Positions 35,391 through 44,282 of a DNA stretch of 64,000 nucleotides are shown in pieces (position 1 is the stretch's first letter; each line of letters begins with the position of its first letter). Source of the DNA: Gluconacetobacter tumulicola (GTDB lineage Bacteria; Pseudomonadota; Alphaproteobacteria; Acetobacterales; Acetobacteraceae); contig NZ_JABEQL010000012.1 of assembly GCF_014174215.1 (NCBI RefSeq), forward strand, positions 1-64,000, in the 5' to 3' direction. The position numbers and the translations under genes were made by a program. Below the pieces are notes generated by a model. The model was not told the origin of the DNA and made no database searches. It saw only the letters and a program-made list of their open reading frames with translations.

Positions 35391-36734
35391 CTAGAGGCCG
35401 AATGGCCATGTTTCGGGGACGCCCTGCGGGTGTGCGTGGCCGAGAGGCGTGACGGCCCTTGTCTGTTCGAACCAGACCCAGGCATCGAACTGCTCGGCGA
35501 GGGAGGCTTCGAAATAATGGCTGGAGAGTTCGCTTTCCGGGCGATAGATCACCCCGATCGCCCGTTCACGCAGAGGGGCGCGCAGATGTTCGCGCAATGT
35601 CGAACGCCCGTGTCGCCAATCCGTCAGCGTCCGGGGCAATCCGGCGCGCACGAACGCATGTTCGTAACTGTCCGGCCGGGCCGGGCGTACGGTCTTGATT
35701 TCCAGGTCGCCGTCCCAGTCGCTGGCAGCTGCTACGGTGCCGCGATCGGTGCTGAAGCCGACCAGGATGGCTTCGTCGCCATGCGCCATGCGGCAGAGCT
35801 CGCCGATATTGAATTGTCCTTCCCATCCCATCGTGGTCGCGGCGGCATTGCCCACATGCGAATTATGGGCCCATACTACCGCCTTGGCCGCATCGCCCCG
35901 ATGGGCGAGCAGGGCCTGAAGCGTTCCGAACATATGCCGGTCGCGCAGGTTCCAGCTTTCGTTCGCGCCTCTGTACATGATCCGGTAATATTGCTCCGCC
36001 GCCCGCACGATCCGCGCGTTCTGCGCCGCATCGAACCAGGCTTCTCCGTCATGCTGAAGGTAGCGGAGGCGGTTGCGCAGCAGATCGCGCAACTGCGCGA
36101 CCACGGCGTCTTCGGAGGCGCTGTGCGTTTGCCGGCCGGCCGCCCTGCCGTAAAGGGCCGGATTATGCTGCCATTGCACCAGACGGGCATAACGCTGCCG
36201 CGCCGACGCGGCCGCCTCGGGGTCGACCTTGTCGAGATAGGCCAGGACGGCGTGAATGGATTCATCCAGGCTGTAGATATCGAGGCCATGGAACGAGACC
36301 CGTCTTTCGCCAGGCAGGGGCTCGTTATGATGATGGAGCCAGCGGACGAAGGCCGCCACCTCCTCGTTGCGCCACATCCATGTGGGAAAGCGTGTAAAGG
36401 ACGGGTTTCGCCAGGGCCGGGGCGCATGATGGCGCACGTAATCGTCGATCCGGCTGCCGTCGGGCCAGTCGGCCTCGACCGCGACGATGGTAAAGCCGTG
36501 ATGTTCGATCAGTCTGCGGGTGATGGCGGCCCGCGCGCGATAGAATTCCGACGTGCCATGGGTGGCTTCGCCCAGCAACACCACCCGGGCGTCGGCGAAG
36601 CGATCGAAAAACGCGCCGAAGGGCTCGGGTTCCTCCAGCGGGGGCAGGGGCTCCGATTGCTCACGCAGGGCCGTGACGAGCGCGTCGGGGATCTTGTGAC
36701 TGCCCGTGGCGTGAAAGGGCGATTCGACGATCAT
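35391..36734 (-). CDS. Erythromycin-esterase-like family protein
   Basis: The product is 447 aa from ATG 36734 (GGGGA about 8 bases upstream; ATG 36749 is an alternative). PF05139-type motifs are LLGEATHGTSEF, VAVEADWPDG, VSFHGLDIYSLDES and VWAHNSHVGNA, with the conserved Glu and His that form the Ere active site. Most chromosomal members are not antibiotic esterases, so resistance should not be assumed. The PRTase gene follows 29 bp downstream. Confidence 0.88.
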   Translation of the reverse strand: MIVESPFHATGSHKIPDALVTALREQSEPLPPLEEPEPFGAFFDRFADARVVLLGEATHGTSEFYRARAAITRRLIEHHGFTIVAVEADWPDGSRIDDYVRHHAPRPWRNPSFTRFPTWMWRNEEVAAFVRWLHHHNEPLPGERRVSFHGLDIYSLDESIHAVLAYLDKVDPEAAASARQRYARLVQWQHNPALYGRAAGRQTHSASEDAVVAQLRDLLRNRLRYLQHDGEAWFDAAQNARIVRAAEQYYRIMYRGANESWNLRDRHMFGTLQALLAHRGDAAKAVVWAHNSHVGNAAATTMGWEGQFNIGELCRMAHGDEAILVGFSTDRGTVAAASDWDGDLEIKTVRPARPDSYEHAFVRAGLPRTLTDWRHGRSTLREHLRAPLRERAIGVIYRPESELSSHYFEASLAEQFDAWVWFEQTRAVTPLGHAHPQGVPETWPFGL

Positions 36735-36868
36735 GGATGTCGTCCCCATTGAGGTCCGCGCGCCCGGCATGTGCCAAATCGCGCGACGCCGTTGCAAATG
36801 GGACGGGCCGCGTCATCCTGCAGGAGGGACGTTTTTCACGAAATGGGGAGGTTGGCCGCCGGGCATGA

Positions 36869-39295
36869 TCATCTGTCCCGCAATGCCCGGGCTGGAGGCT
36901 GGCGGGCCGCCTGGAGGGTCTGGGCAATGACTGTCGCGTATCCGATCAGGATCGCGCTCAATGTCGCCTCGATGAATGGCCAGGGGGTCAGGGCGATGCG
37001 CTGGTCGAAGCCGTTCAGCCAGATTCGCATCAATGCCCAGGCGACCGGCCAGGCAATCAGGTTCGCCAGCAGCACCGGGCGAAGGAAATGTTCGACCAGC
37101 AAGGCCAGCACATTCCCAGTGCGCGCGCCGAGCACCTTGCGGATTCCGATTTCGTGCCGCCGGCGCGAGACCGTGAAGAGCGAAAGTCCATAGAGGCCGA
37201 GGGCGGCGATGCCGACCGAGATGCCGGCGCCCATACCGAAGAGGAGTCCATGCTCCCGGTCGCTCCGGCTGTCCTGTGCCAGGATGTCCGAGACCGTCTC
37301 GGCCGCGAATGGTACGTCGGGCGCGGTTGCGATCCATGCGGCCTGGAGACGCGCGATCATGTCCGGGGCGGAGACGCCGGAGAAGCGCACATGCATGGCG
37401 ACCGCCGTTCTGGCCTGGTCGTCGGGGCGCAGCCCGTAGAACAGAAGGGGACGGATACGTTCATGCGGGCCGTTGAGCCGGAGATCGTCGATCACGCCGA
37501 TCACGCGTAGGGTCGGTGCCGCATCTTCCTCGCGTACCAGACGGCCGATTGCCGCCTGTGGGCTCCCGATCCCCAGCCGCTCTACCGCCGCACGGCTGAG
37601 TACGACGCTGCGGATGGACGGCAAGAGGCGATGCGTCCCGCGAAGATCTTCTCCTCGTTGTAGTTCGAACCATCGTCCGGCCAGCAATTTCAGCCCGTAG
37701 AGATCGGCATAGCCGGGTGTCGCGAAGCCCCAATTGAGCGATGCGTGGTTGTGCTGTGTTGTGTCGAGGCTGAACGCATCGCCGTCGGTCACGAAATGCG
37801 GGTAGATGTCGGAACGCTCCACGCCCGTGACACCGGGGACTGCGCCGAGGGCATGACGCAAGGCGCCCTGACGATCGATCAGGCTGTCATCGGCGGCCGA
37901 CGTGACGACGATCAGGCCGCTGGTCGTGATGCCACGCGCCATCATGTGCACGAAATGCGCCTGGTCGGTCATGACAAGCGTGCAGATGGCGAGCCCGATC
38001 GCGAAACCGAATTGCAGGGTTACGAGGAGTGCGCGCAGTCTGGCGCCCATGCGTCCCCCGGCGGGCATGCGGCTGGCCGCGAGGACCGGGGCTGGTGCAT
38101 AGGCCGAGAGGACCATGGCCGGATAGAAGCCGGCCCCCATGCCGACCACCAGCACGATGGCGGCCAGCATGATCCCGCAGAAGACGGGATCGAGCGTGAG
38201 CTGCCAGCCACCGAGTGTGCCGATCAGGTGGATCGCCATCTCGCACAGGGCCAGCCCGCAGAAGGCGGCGACCGCCGTCAGGACCATCGCCTCCGCCATG
38301 AAGCGCCGGATCAGCGAGGCCCGGGTCGCCCCCAGGACCTTGCGGACCGCGACCTCGCGCGCGCGCAGGGACGCGCAGGCGGTCGCGAGGTTGATATGGT
38401 TGATGCCGGCCGTGAACAGGGCGGCGAGACCGACGAGGCCGAGGATCGTGATCAGGGTGCGGCTGATCGTGCCCGCGCCGATCTCGGCATCGCGGAAATG
38501 TATCTCGCGGAAGGGGACCGGTATCAGCCCGCCATCACCCATATCGTCGCGAATGGTCTGAAGCGTGTTCGCGCCGGGATGGCGCGCCATATAATGGCGC
38601 AGGCCCGCGCGGATCGACGGCAGGGCCCGTGCGTCCGGTATCCGGATAAAGAGCGGCCCCCAGGTCGAGCCCCAATGAGTGACGGCCTCCCATTCCGCGG
38701 CCTCGGGTGGAATCCGCGCGACAATTCCGAAATGATACGTCGCGTTCGGGGGCGGGTCGGCATAGACGAGCGTGACGACAAAGGGTCTGGCATCCTGGGC
38801 GATGCGCATCGTGCGGCCGACCGCATGGATGGTGCCGAAATATTTGAGGGCGATACTGGCGGGAATGGCAATGTCGGCGGGGCCGGCCAATGCCGAGCGC
38901 GGATCGCCGTCGAGTGCGCGCAGCCTGAAGAAGGAAAAGAAGGTGGGATCGGCGAAACTCGTGTCCTCCTGCTCGACGCGCGCACCGACATGCACCGGTT
39001 GCGACTGGATCACCAGCCGCAGGACGCCGGCGATGGCCGGAAAATCCTGATGCAGGAAAGGGGCTGCGACAAAGCTGGCACCGGGGATTTCGTCGGGCGC
39101 GCGACCGGGCAGCGTCCAGATCTGGTCGAGGCGGTAGAGGCCGCCGGTCTCGGGCAAGCCGGTATCGTATCCCGTCTCGTAGCGCACGATCAGCGCCATC
39201 GTCAGGAAGACCGCGATGCCGAGCGAAAGGCCGGCAAGATTGATCGCCGTATAGAGCGGATGCCGTGCCAGGCCGCGCAGGAGAGAATGGATCAT
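36869..39295 (-). CDS. MacB/FtsX-type ABC permease, ATPase partner absent
   Basis: The product is 808 aa with two copies of the MacB_PCD + FtsX module: TM1 near residue 20, a periplasmic domain, and three TMs around 285-400, then a second set from ~430 to 790. The conserved VRKVLGATR and IRKVLGART cytoplasmic motifs follow the respective TM segments. This is the 'ABC transporter permease' class that acts with a separate MacB/LolD-like ATPase. No such ATPase gene is adjacent, so it is an orphan in this window. The substrate is unknown. Confidence 0.85.
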   Translation of the reverse strand: MIHSLLRGLARHPLYTAINLAGLSLGIAVFLTMALIVRYETGYDTGLPETGGLYRLDQIWTLPGRAPDEIPGASFVAAPFLHQDFPAIAGVLRLVIQSQPVHVGARVEQEDTSFADPTFFSFFRLRALDGDPRSALAGPADIAIPASIALKYFGTIHAVGRTMRIAQDARPFVVTLVYADPPPNATYHFGIVARIPPEAAEWEAVTHWGSTWGPLFIRIPDARALPSIRAGLRHYMARHPGANTLQTIRDDMGDGGLIPVPFREIHFRDAEIGAGTISRTLITILGLVGLAALFTAGINHINLATACASLRAREVAVRKVLGATRASLIRRFMAEAMVLTAVAAFCGLALCEMAIHLIGTLGGWQLTLDPVFCGIMLAAIVLVVGMGAGFYPAMVLSAYAPAPVLAASRMPAGGRMGARLRALLVTLQFGFAIGLAICTLVMTDQAHFVHMMARGITTSGLIVVTSAADDSLIDRQGALRHALGAVPGVTGVERSDIYPHFVTDGDAFSLDTTQHNHASLNWGFATPGYADLYGLKLLAGRWFELQRGEDLRGTHRLLPSIRSVVLSRAAVERLGIGSPQAAIGRLVREEDAAPTLRVIGVIDDLRLNGPHERIRPLLFYGLRPDDQARTAVAMHVRFSGVSAPDMIARLQAAWIATAPDVPFAAETVSDILAQDSRSDREHGLLFGMGAGISVGIAALGLYGLSLFTVSRRRHEIGIRKVLGARTGNVLALLVEHFLRPVLLANLIAWPVAWALMRIWLNGFDQRIALTPWPFIEATLSAILIGYATVIAQTLQAARQPPARALRDR

Positions 39296-39675
39296 GCCGT
39301 CTCTTCATTGTCAGATCGTCCGGAATGACAGTCTGACATGAAACGGAAAATCGTGCATTTATCTGAAATAAAAAGGGTTTTCAGGAAGGCTCGGTGTGAG
39401 GTGTCCGTATCCGGACAGTGGCCAGCCCCGATACGTTCCTGTCTCGTGCCCGTCCGGATGGGACAGGGGCTTCAGGCGGTCGTTCGTTCCAGCACGGATG
39501 TGCTCCTGATCCTGTGCCGCCTGCGTCCTGACCCATCCACGCAGTCTCCATCGGCTGGCTGACCGAATGTTCCTACGGATTTGTTTCTGCGTTGGAATGC
39601 CGGATGGAGATAAGCTTCCGCCTCTCCGTGGAGAGGCGGAAGCCCAGACAAGCCAGATCGTTGAAAATGACAGGC
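39296..39675. other. Intergenic stretch with no convincing gene
   Basis: This 380-bp gap holds the upstream region of the permease gene and the terminator hairpin at 39614-39643. A short open frame at 39338-39562 has no ribosome-binding site and no recognisable protein features, so it is not called. Confidence 0.6.
39614..39643 (-). terminator. Terminator of the proline-rich lipoprotein gene
   Basis: A perfect 14-bp inverted repeat, GCTTCCGCCTCTCC (39614-39627) with GGAGAGGCGGAAGC (39630-39643), lies 33 bases after the lipoprotein stop. On the minus strand it is followed by TTATCT. Confidence 0.7.
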
Positions 39676-39873
39676 TTAGCCGCGTGCCGGCGGAACGGGT
39701 GGCGGCGGCGGGGGAGGTGGCGGTGGCGGCGGCGGAGCTTCGACCGGCGCGGGCGGCGGCGGGGGCTTGTCTTCAGCACACGCCGCCAGAAGCACCACAG
39801 GCAGCGCTGCGGCAACCATAGCGACCGCACGCAGACGCTTATGACGGGACAATGTTTCAGAAACCGCGAACAT
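39676..39873 (-). CDS. Small proline-rich lipoprotein
   Basis: The product is 65 aa from ATG 39873, with a strong GGAGGTGCCTG ribosome-binding site. The N-terminal signal ends in lipobox LAAC (Cys32). The mature peptide is about 33 residues, mostly prolines, including an uninterrupted run of 13, then VPPARG. Proline runs stall ribosomes unless EF-P acts. No family is recognised; it could be a wall-spanning or envelope-linker lipoprotein. It diverges from the L,D-transpeptidase gene and may share its control region. Confidence 0.72.
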   Translation of the reverse strand: MFAVSETLSRHKRLRAVAMVAAALPVVLLAACAEDKPPPPPAPVEAPPPPPPPPPPPPPVPPARG

Positions 39874-39912
39874 CAGGCACCTCCCAATTGGAATTTCAGA
39901 AGATAACGGGTA

Positions 39913-39941
39913 ATTAGCAACACCTCTTGACAAAAAGTCAA
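39913..39941 (-). promoter_or_regulatory. Candidate promoter with overlapping inverted repeat
   Basis: On the minus strand: TTGACT (39941-39936), 17-base spacer, GCTAAT (39918-39913), placed correctly for the lipoprotein gene. The -35 box lies in TTGAC-AAAAA-GTCAA (39927-39941), a perfect inverted repeat that also faces the divergent transpeptidase gene and could be an operator. Confidence 0.5.
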
Positions 39942-40029
39942 ACTACTATTTGCGTGATCCGCGACGATCTTGGAGTCATGTTTCGTGCAGGTACCATGGT
40001 GTACGGTCAGGTCAGGTCGGCAGAAGTCA

Positions 40030-41448
40030 ATGACCCTCGTTCGGTCGCAGATCTCCACCCGCGGCACGGTCGCACGCAGCCTGCTCGGCCTCGCCGTGAC
40101 ATGCGCGCTTGCGGCGTGTGGCACGAATCCGGAACATGCCAATACCGAACTCGGCAATCTGATCGATAGCGCGCCGCAACTGACTGTCGCCGGAGAACCG
40201 GTGAATGTCGTGTTGCTGCGGCGTTTCTACGCGCGCCATGATTTCGAGCCCGTATGGGTAGCTCGGCAGGCAGAGGCGAATTCACTCCTGAAGGCCGTGC
40301 TGCGTGCCGGAGAGAACGGTCTTGACCCTGAATTGTTCCATGCCGGTCTGCTGCGGCAGGGGACAAATTTATCGCCGCTTGATCGCGAATTGCTACTGTC
40401 CGATGCTTTCCTGTCATATGGCGACGCCCTGGCCCGAGGGGCCGTGCCCGTGGAACGCCGGAAAGACGATGAGGCGCTGACGCCCGAACCGGTTGACGTG
40501 GCCGCCAGGCTCGATGCCGCGATCGACAGCCCCGATCCGGCGGCGGTCATTGATGCGCTGGCGCCATCGACACCGACCTATCGGGCATTGCGTCAGGCGT
40601 TGCGCACATGCCGCCGATCCCCTGCGGACCGCGACAGCGGTGAGGCGGGGTGTTTGCGCAAGATCGCGGTGAATCTCGAACGTCAACGCTGGCTGCCGCG
40701 ATCACTGCCGCCAGATCGTGTGCTGGTCAATGTGGCCGAGGAAAGACTGGTCCTTTATCGGGCCGATCGGCCGGTGTTTTCCACGCGGGTCATTGTCGGC
40801 CAGGATGTGGAGCGTAACCAGAGTCCTGAATTTCATGCCCTGATCGATGCAAGCCTGTATAATCCGCCATGGGTTGTTCCGAGCGATATCGTGGAGCGGG
40901 AGATTCTGCCGAAGATCCGCCGCGACCCCGATTATCTGGCGCGGAACAAGATGGTCATGCTTGCCAATGGCGAAATAGAGCAGCGAGCGGGACCCGATGC
41001 GGGGCTCGGACTGATCATGTTCGACATGCCAAATCGGTTCGATGTCTATCTGCACGATACGCCGGATCAGGATCTCTTCAAGCGCGATAACCGTCGCATC
41101 AGCCATGGATGCATCAGGGTACAGAACCCCCGCGACTTCGCCGCCCTGCTGATGCGGCAGCCGCTCGACGTGATCAATCAGGGGATCGCGAAGGGCACGA
41201 CCACGCGCAATACGCTACCCGTGCCCGTGCCCGTATTCGTGGTCTATCTGACCGCGCTTCCGGATGCTGACGGGGTCTTGCAGTTCCATCCGGATTTCTA
41301 CAATCGCGATGCTGAAATCTGGCAACAGCTGAAGAGACAGCCATACGGGCGACATCCTGAGGCACAGGCGGATAATCGCCAGGTGTCTTCAGCGGGGCTC
41401 CTGGCGGCCCTGGAGGGGCCGGGATCGCCGGTGGGCAGGTCCTTTTGA
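40030..41448 (+). CDS. L,D-transpeptidase lipoprotein (YcbB/LdtD-like)
   Basis: The product is 472 aa from ATG 40030; the frame opens at 39970. Lipobox LAAC is at Cys30. An N-terminal scaffold region (residues ~45-220) resembles the YcbB/PG-binding arrangement. The YkuD catalytic domain follows (~235-400), with the His/Cys motif ISHGCIRV (catalytic Cys361). It forms 3-3 peptidoglycan cross-links or anchors proteins to the wall. It is divergent from the proline-rich lipoprotein; whether that peptide is a substrate is speculation. Confidence 0.9.
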   Translation: MTLVRSQISTRGTVARSLLGLAVTCALAACGTNPEHANTELGNLIDSAPQLTVAGEPVNVVLLRRFYARHDFEPVWVARQAEANSLLKAVLRAGENGLDPELFHAGLLRQGTNLSPLDRELLLSDAFLSYGDALARGAVPVERRKDDEALTPEPVDVAARLDAAIDSPDPAAVIDALAPSTPTYRALRQALRTCRRSPADRDSGEAGCLRKIAVNLERQRWLPRSLPPDRVLVNVAEERLVLYRADRPVFSTRVIVGQDVERNQSPEFHALIDASLYNPPWVVPSDIVEREILPKIRRDPDYLARNKMVMLANGEIEQRAGPDAGLGLIMFDMPNRFDVYLHDTPDQDLFKRDNRRISHGCIRVQNPRDFAALLMRQPLDVINQGIAKGTTTRNTLPVPVPVFVVYLTALPDADGVLQFHPDFYNRDAEIWQQLKRQPYGRHPEAQADNRQVSSAGLLAALEGPGSPVGRSF

Positions 41449-41565
41449 AAAAGACCGGACGTTCAGGGGCTTGGAGGTCCGTGAGCGGGCTTGCCTGTCA
41501 TGCCGGATGCCCTGAGATCGACGGCTAACCATCGCGCGGCCCTGATCCCCGATCGTGTGACAACA

Positions 41566-41605
41566 TTTGGTTTCCATCGGCCGGAACGGCCGATGGAATG
41601 CCAAA
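41566..41605 (+). terminator. Hairpin between L,D-transpeptidase and glcB
   Basis: TTCCATCGGCCG (41572-41583) pairs perfectly with CGGCCGATGGAA (41587-41598) around GAA, and TTTGG/CCAAA extends the stem. It lies in the 281-bp gap between convergent genes; no T-run follows on either strand. Confidence 0.5.
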
Positions 41606-41680
41606 GGAGGGGTAATCCACGCCTCGGTCTTTCGGTGCGTCGGTGTGGATAGCCATGGTTTGCGCGGCCCAATCCAATGG

Positions 41681-41719
41681 CCTGCCCCGCCCCGATGAGA
41701 GATCCGGACGGGGCAGAGG
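41681..41719 (-). terminator. Possible terminator of glcB
   Basis: CTGCCCCG (41682-41689) pairs with CGGGGCAG (41709-41716), 11 bases beyond the glcB stop. The loop is 19 bases and there is no clear T-tail. Confidence 0.35.
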
Positions 41720-41729
41720 CAAGGATTGT

Positions 41730-43940
41730 TCAGGCGCCCGTCTGTTCCAGCGCGGGTGCGCCCTGGCTTTCCGCCGCCTGCGCCTTGGCGACGCGGCGCC
41801 AGCGGTGCAGGGTCGGCTCGGTATAGCCGTTGGGCTGGGTGGCGCCGGTGAAGACCAGCTCGGCCGCCGCGCGGAAGGCCGGGCCGTCGGGATTGTCGGC
41901 CAGCGGGCGGTAGCCTTCCTCGCCCTGGTTCTGCGCGTCGACGATTGCGGCCATGCGCGTCATCGACGTGCGGACATCCTCTTCCGAGATCACGCCGTGG
42001 CGCAGCCAGTTGGCGACATGCTGAGAGGAGATGCGCAGCGTCGCGCGGTCTTCCATCAGGCCGACATCGTTGATGTCCGGCACCTTGGAGCAGCCGATCC
42101 CCATATCCACCCACCGCACCACATAGCCCAGGATGCCTTGCAGGTTATTGTCCAGCTCCGCCCGACGTTCGGCCGCCGACCAGGTGATCTGGCGGACCAG
42201 CGGCAGCGTCAGCAGCGATTGCAATGAAGCCGGCGCCGTGCTCTCCAGCCGCGTCTGCACCGCGCGGACATCGACAAAATGATAGTGCAGGGCATGCAAT
42301 GTCGCCGCCGTGGGCGAGGGCACCCACGCCGTGTTCGCGCCCGCGCGGGGGTGGGCGATCTTCTGGTCCATCATGTCGGCCATGCGGTCCGGCATCGCCC
42401 ACATGCCCTTGCCGATCTGCGCGCGATCCTTCAGGCCGCAGGCCAGGCCGATGGCGACGTTGCGCTGCTCGTAGGCGGTCATCCACGGTTCGGCGCGCAT
42501 TTCGCCCTTACGTACCACCGGGCCGGCCTGCATGCTGTAATGGATCTCGTCGCCCGTACGGTCGAGGAAGCCGGTATTGATGAACACCACGCGGTTGCGC
42601 GCGGCATGGATGCAGGAGGCCAGGTTGGCGCTGGTGCGCCGTTCCTCGTCCATGATGCCCATCTTGATCGTGTTGGGCGGCAGGTCCAGCAATTGCTCGA
42701 CGCGATCGAACAGGGCGTTGGACAGCGCGACTTCCTCCCCGCCATGCATCTTCGGCTTGACGATATAGATCGAGCCGGTGCGGCTGTTGATGGTCGGCGA
42801 GTTGCCGCGCAGATCGTGCAGCGCGATGGCGGCGGTGATCGCGGCGTCCAGCACGCCTTCGGGGATGGCATGGCCGGTGCTGTCCACCACCGCATCGGTG
42901 AACATGTGGTGCCCGACATTGCGCACCAGCATCAGGCTGCGCCCCGACAGTACCAGCGACGTGCCGTCGGACGCGGTGTAGCGGCGGTCGGGCGCCAGTT
43001 GCCGCTCCACCATCCGCCCGCCCTTGGGGAAGGAGGCTGTGAGCGTGCCCTTCATCAGGCCCAGCCAGTTGCGATAGACCAGGATCTTGTCCGCGACATC
43101 GACGGCCGAGACGCTGTCCTCGCAATCCATGATGGTGGTCAGGGCGGATTCCGCGATCACGTCCGCGATGCCGGCGCGATCGCGGCTGCCGATGGGTGAT
43201 GCGGGATCGAAGCGCAGTTCGATATGCAGCCCGTGATTGCGCAGCACGATCGCATCCGGCGCCTCTTCCGTGCCCTGGAAGCCCGCGAACTGGGCGGGGC
43301 GGCGCAGTTCGACCGGCTGGGCAATGCCGTCGAGGGTCGCGAACAGGCGCCCGTCCGCGACGTGATAGCGGGTGGCATCGGCGTGGCTACCCTGGGACAG
43401 GGGCGTGATTTCATCCAGAACCAGCCGCACGCGTCGGATCACCTGCGCGCCGCGCTGTTCGTCATAGCCGCGCGCCGGTATGCCGGACGGGCCGAACGGC
43501 TCGGCATCCGTGCCGTAGAACGCATCGTACAGGCTGCCCCAGCGTGCGTTGGCGGCATTGAGCGCGTAGCGGGCATTGGTGACGGGGACCACCAGCTGCG
43601 GGCCCGCGACATGCGCGATTTCGGCATCGACGTCGCGGGTCGTGATCTCGAAATGGGACGGCTGGGGCTCCAGATAACCGGTTGTCCGCAGCACGCGGAT
43701 CTGGCCCTCGATATCCGCCGGATCGAAACCCGGGGCGGTCAGCAACTGGTCCACGGCCTGTTGAAGCAGCCGGCGCCGCGCCAGTGCGTTCAGCACCTTG
43801 GGCGTGAACTGCGCGACGATGTCGGACAGGCCGGCCCAGAACCGGTCGGGGGCGATGCCGGTCCCGGGCAGGACCTCGTTCGTGACGAATTCATCGAGGG
43901 CGTGATCGACTTGAATCTGACCAATCGTGCGGCGGGACAT
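41730..43940 (-). CDS. glcB: Malate synthase G
   Basis: The product is 736 aa from ATG 43940 with AAGGGGAA upstream. It condenses glyoxylate with acetyl-CoA to malate. Family segments are NARWGSLYDAFYGTD, NHGLHIEL, IMDCEDSVSAVD, TGFLDRTGDEIHYSM (catalytic region), MWAMPDRMADM and GANTAWVPSPTAATLH. The length fits the monomeric G form. It is divergent from the RamB-like regulator; isocitrate lyase is not in the window, so glyoxylate could come from glycolate or another route. Confidence 0.96.
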   Translation of the reverse strand: MSRRTIGQIQVDHALDEFVTNEVLPGTGIAPDRFWAGLSDIVAQFTPKVLNALARRRLLQQAVDQLLTAPGFDPADIEGQIRVLRTTGYLEPQPSHFEITTRDVDAEIAHVAGPQLVVPVTNARYALNAANARWGSLYDAFYGTDAEPFGPSGIPARGYDEQRGAQVIRRVRLVLDEITPLSQGSHADATRYHVADGRLFATLDGIAQPVELRRPAQFAGFQGTEEAPDAIVLRNHGLHIELRFDPASPIGSRDRAGIADVIAESALTTIMDCEDSVSAVDVADKILVYRNWLGLMKGTLTASFPKGGRMVERQLAPDRRYTASDGTSLVLSGRSLMLVRNVGHHMFTDAVVDSTGHAIPEGVLDAAITAAIALHDLRGNSPTINSRTGSIYIVKPKMHGGEEVALSNALFDRVEQLLDLPPNTIKMGIMDEERRTSANLASCIHAARNRVVFINTGFLDRTGDEIHYSMQAGPVVRKGEMRAEPWMTAYEQRNVAIGLACGLKDRAQIGKGMWAMPDRMADMMDQKIAHPRAGANTAWVPSPTAATLHALHYHFVDVRAVQTRLESTAPASLQSLLTLPLVRQITWSAAERRAELDNNLQGILGYVVRWVDMGIGCSKVPDINDVGLMEDRATLRISSQHVANWLRHGVISEEDVRTSMTRMAAIVDAQNQGEEGYRPLADNPDGPAFRAAAELVFTGATQPNGYTEPTLHRWRRVAKAQAAESQGAPALEQTGA

Positions 43941-44282
43941 GGCGGTTCCCCTTGATAGGATGGTACGGACCGGGTCGGGCCCGGCTTGTTCTCTGTTCAG
44001 AATGCGGTCATGCCGATTGGGGGGCGGGCATGGAGCGGGCCGCGGGACCGAAGGGGGTCCGGGCATCATGCATCGGCCCCAGGCCGGCGGCGTGGTTCCG
44101 ATCGGCCTTGGCAATGGCGATGGATTCGACGTGCATTGACGAATCTTCCTCTTCGATCATCCTGTGCCGTCAGTTAAGGAGACCCGGGAAGTCGACGCCA
44201 GACAAAAGAAGACGCCAAGACATGAATGGTGTAAAACCATTTACATACTGATCTGTGTATTTGTAAAAACGGGTAAATAAGC
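43941..44282. other. Divergent control region between glcB and the RamB-like regulator
   Basis: This 342-bp region has no gene. Its regulator-proximal end (44220-44282) is unusually AT-rich and contains the inverted repeat at 44240-44267. The rest is GC-rich without obvious boxes. Confidence 0.6.
44240..44267. promoter_or_regulatory. Candidate operator (TTTACATAC ... GTATTTGTAAA)
   Basis: TTTACATAC at 44240 and GTATTTGTAAA at 44257 form an imperfect dyad. TTTACA and TAAAAA could also act as -35 and -10 boxes (18-base spacer) for the regulator, whose ATG is at 44283. ATTTGTAAA recalls the RamB core CTTTGCAAA, so autoregulation and control of glcB are plausible. Confidence 0.4.

Noticed and set aside
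35391-36734. Macrolide resistance gene
   Set aside because: Only the family fold is supported; chromosomal members next to a PRTase and Hsp20 are not known antibiotic esterases.
39338-39562. 74-codon open frame upstream of the permease gene
   Set aside because: No ribosome-binding site, atypical composition, and it spans regulatory DNA.
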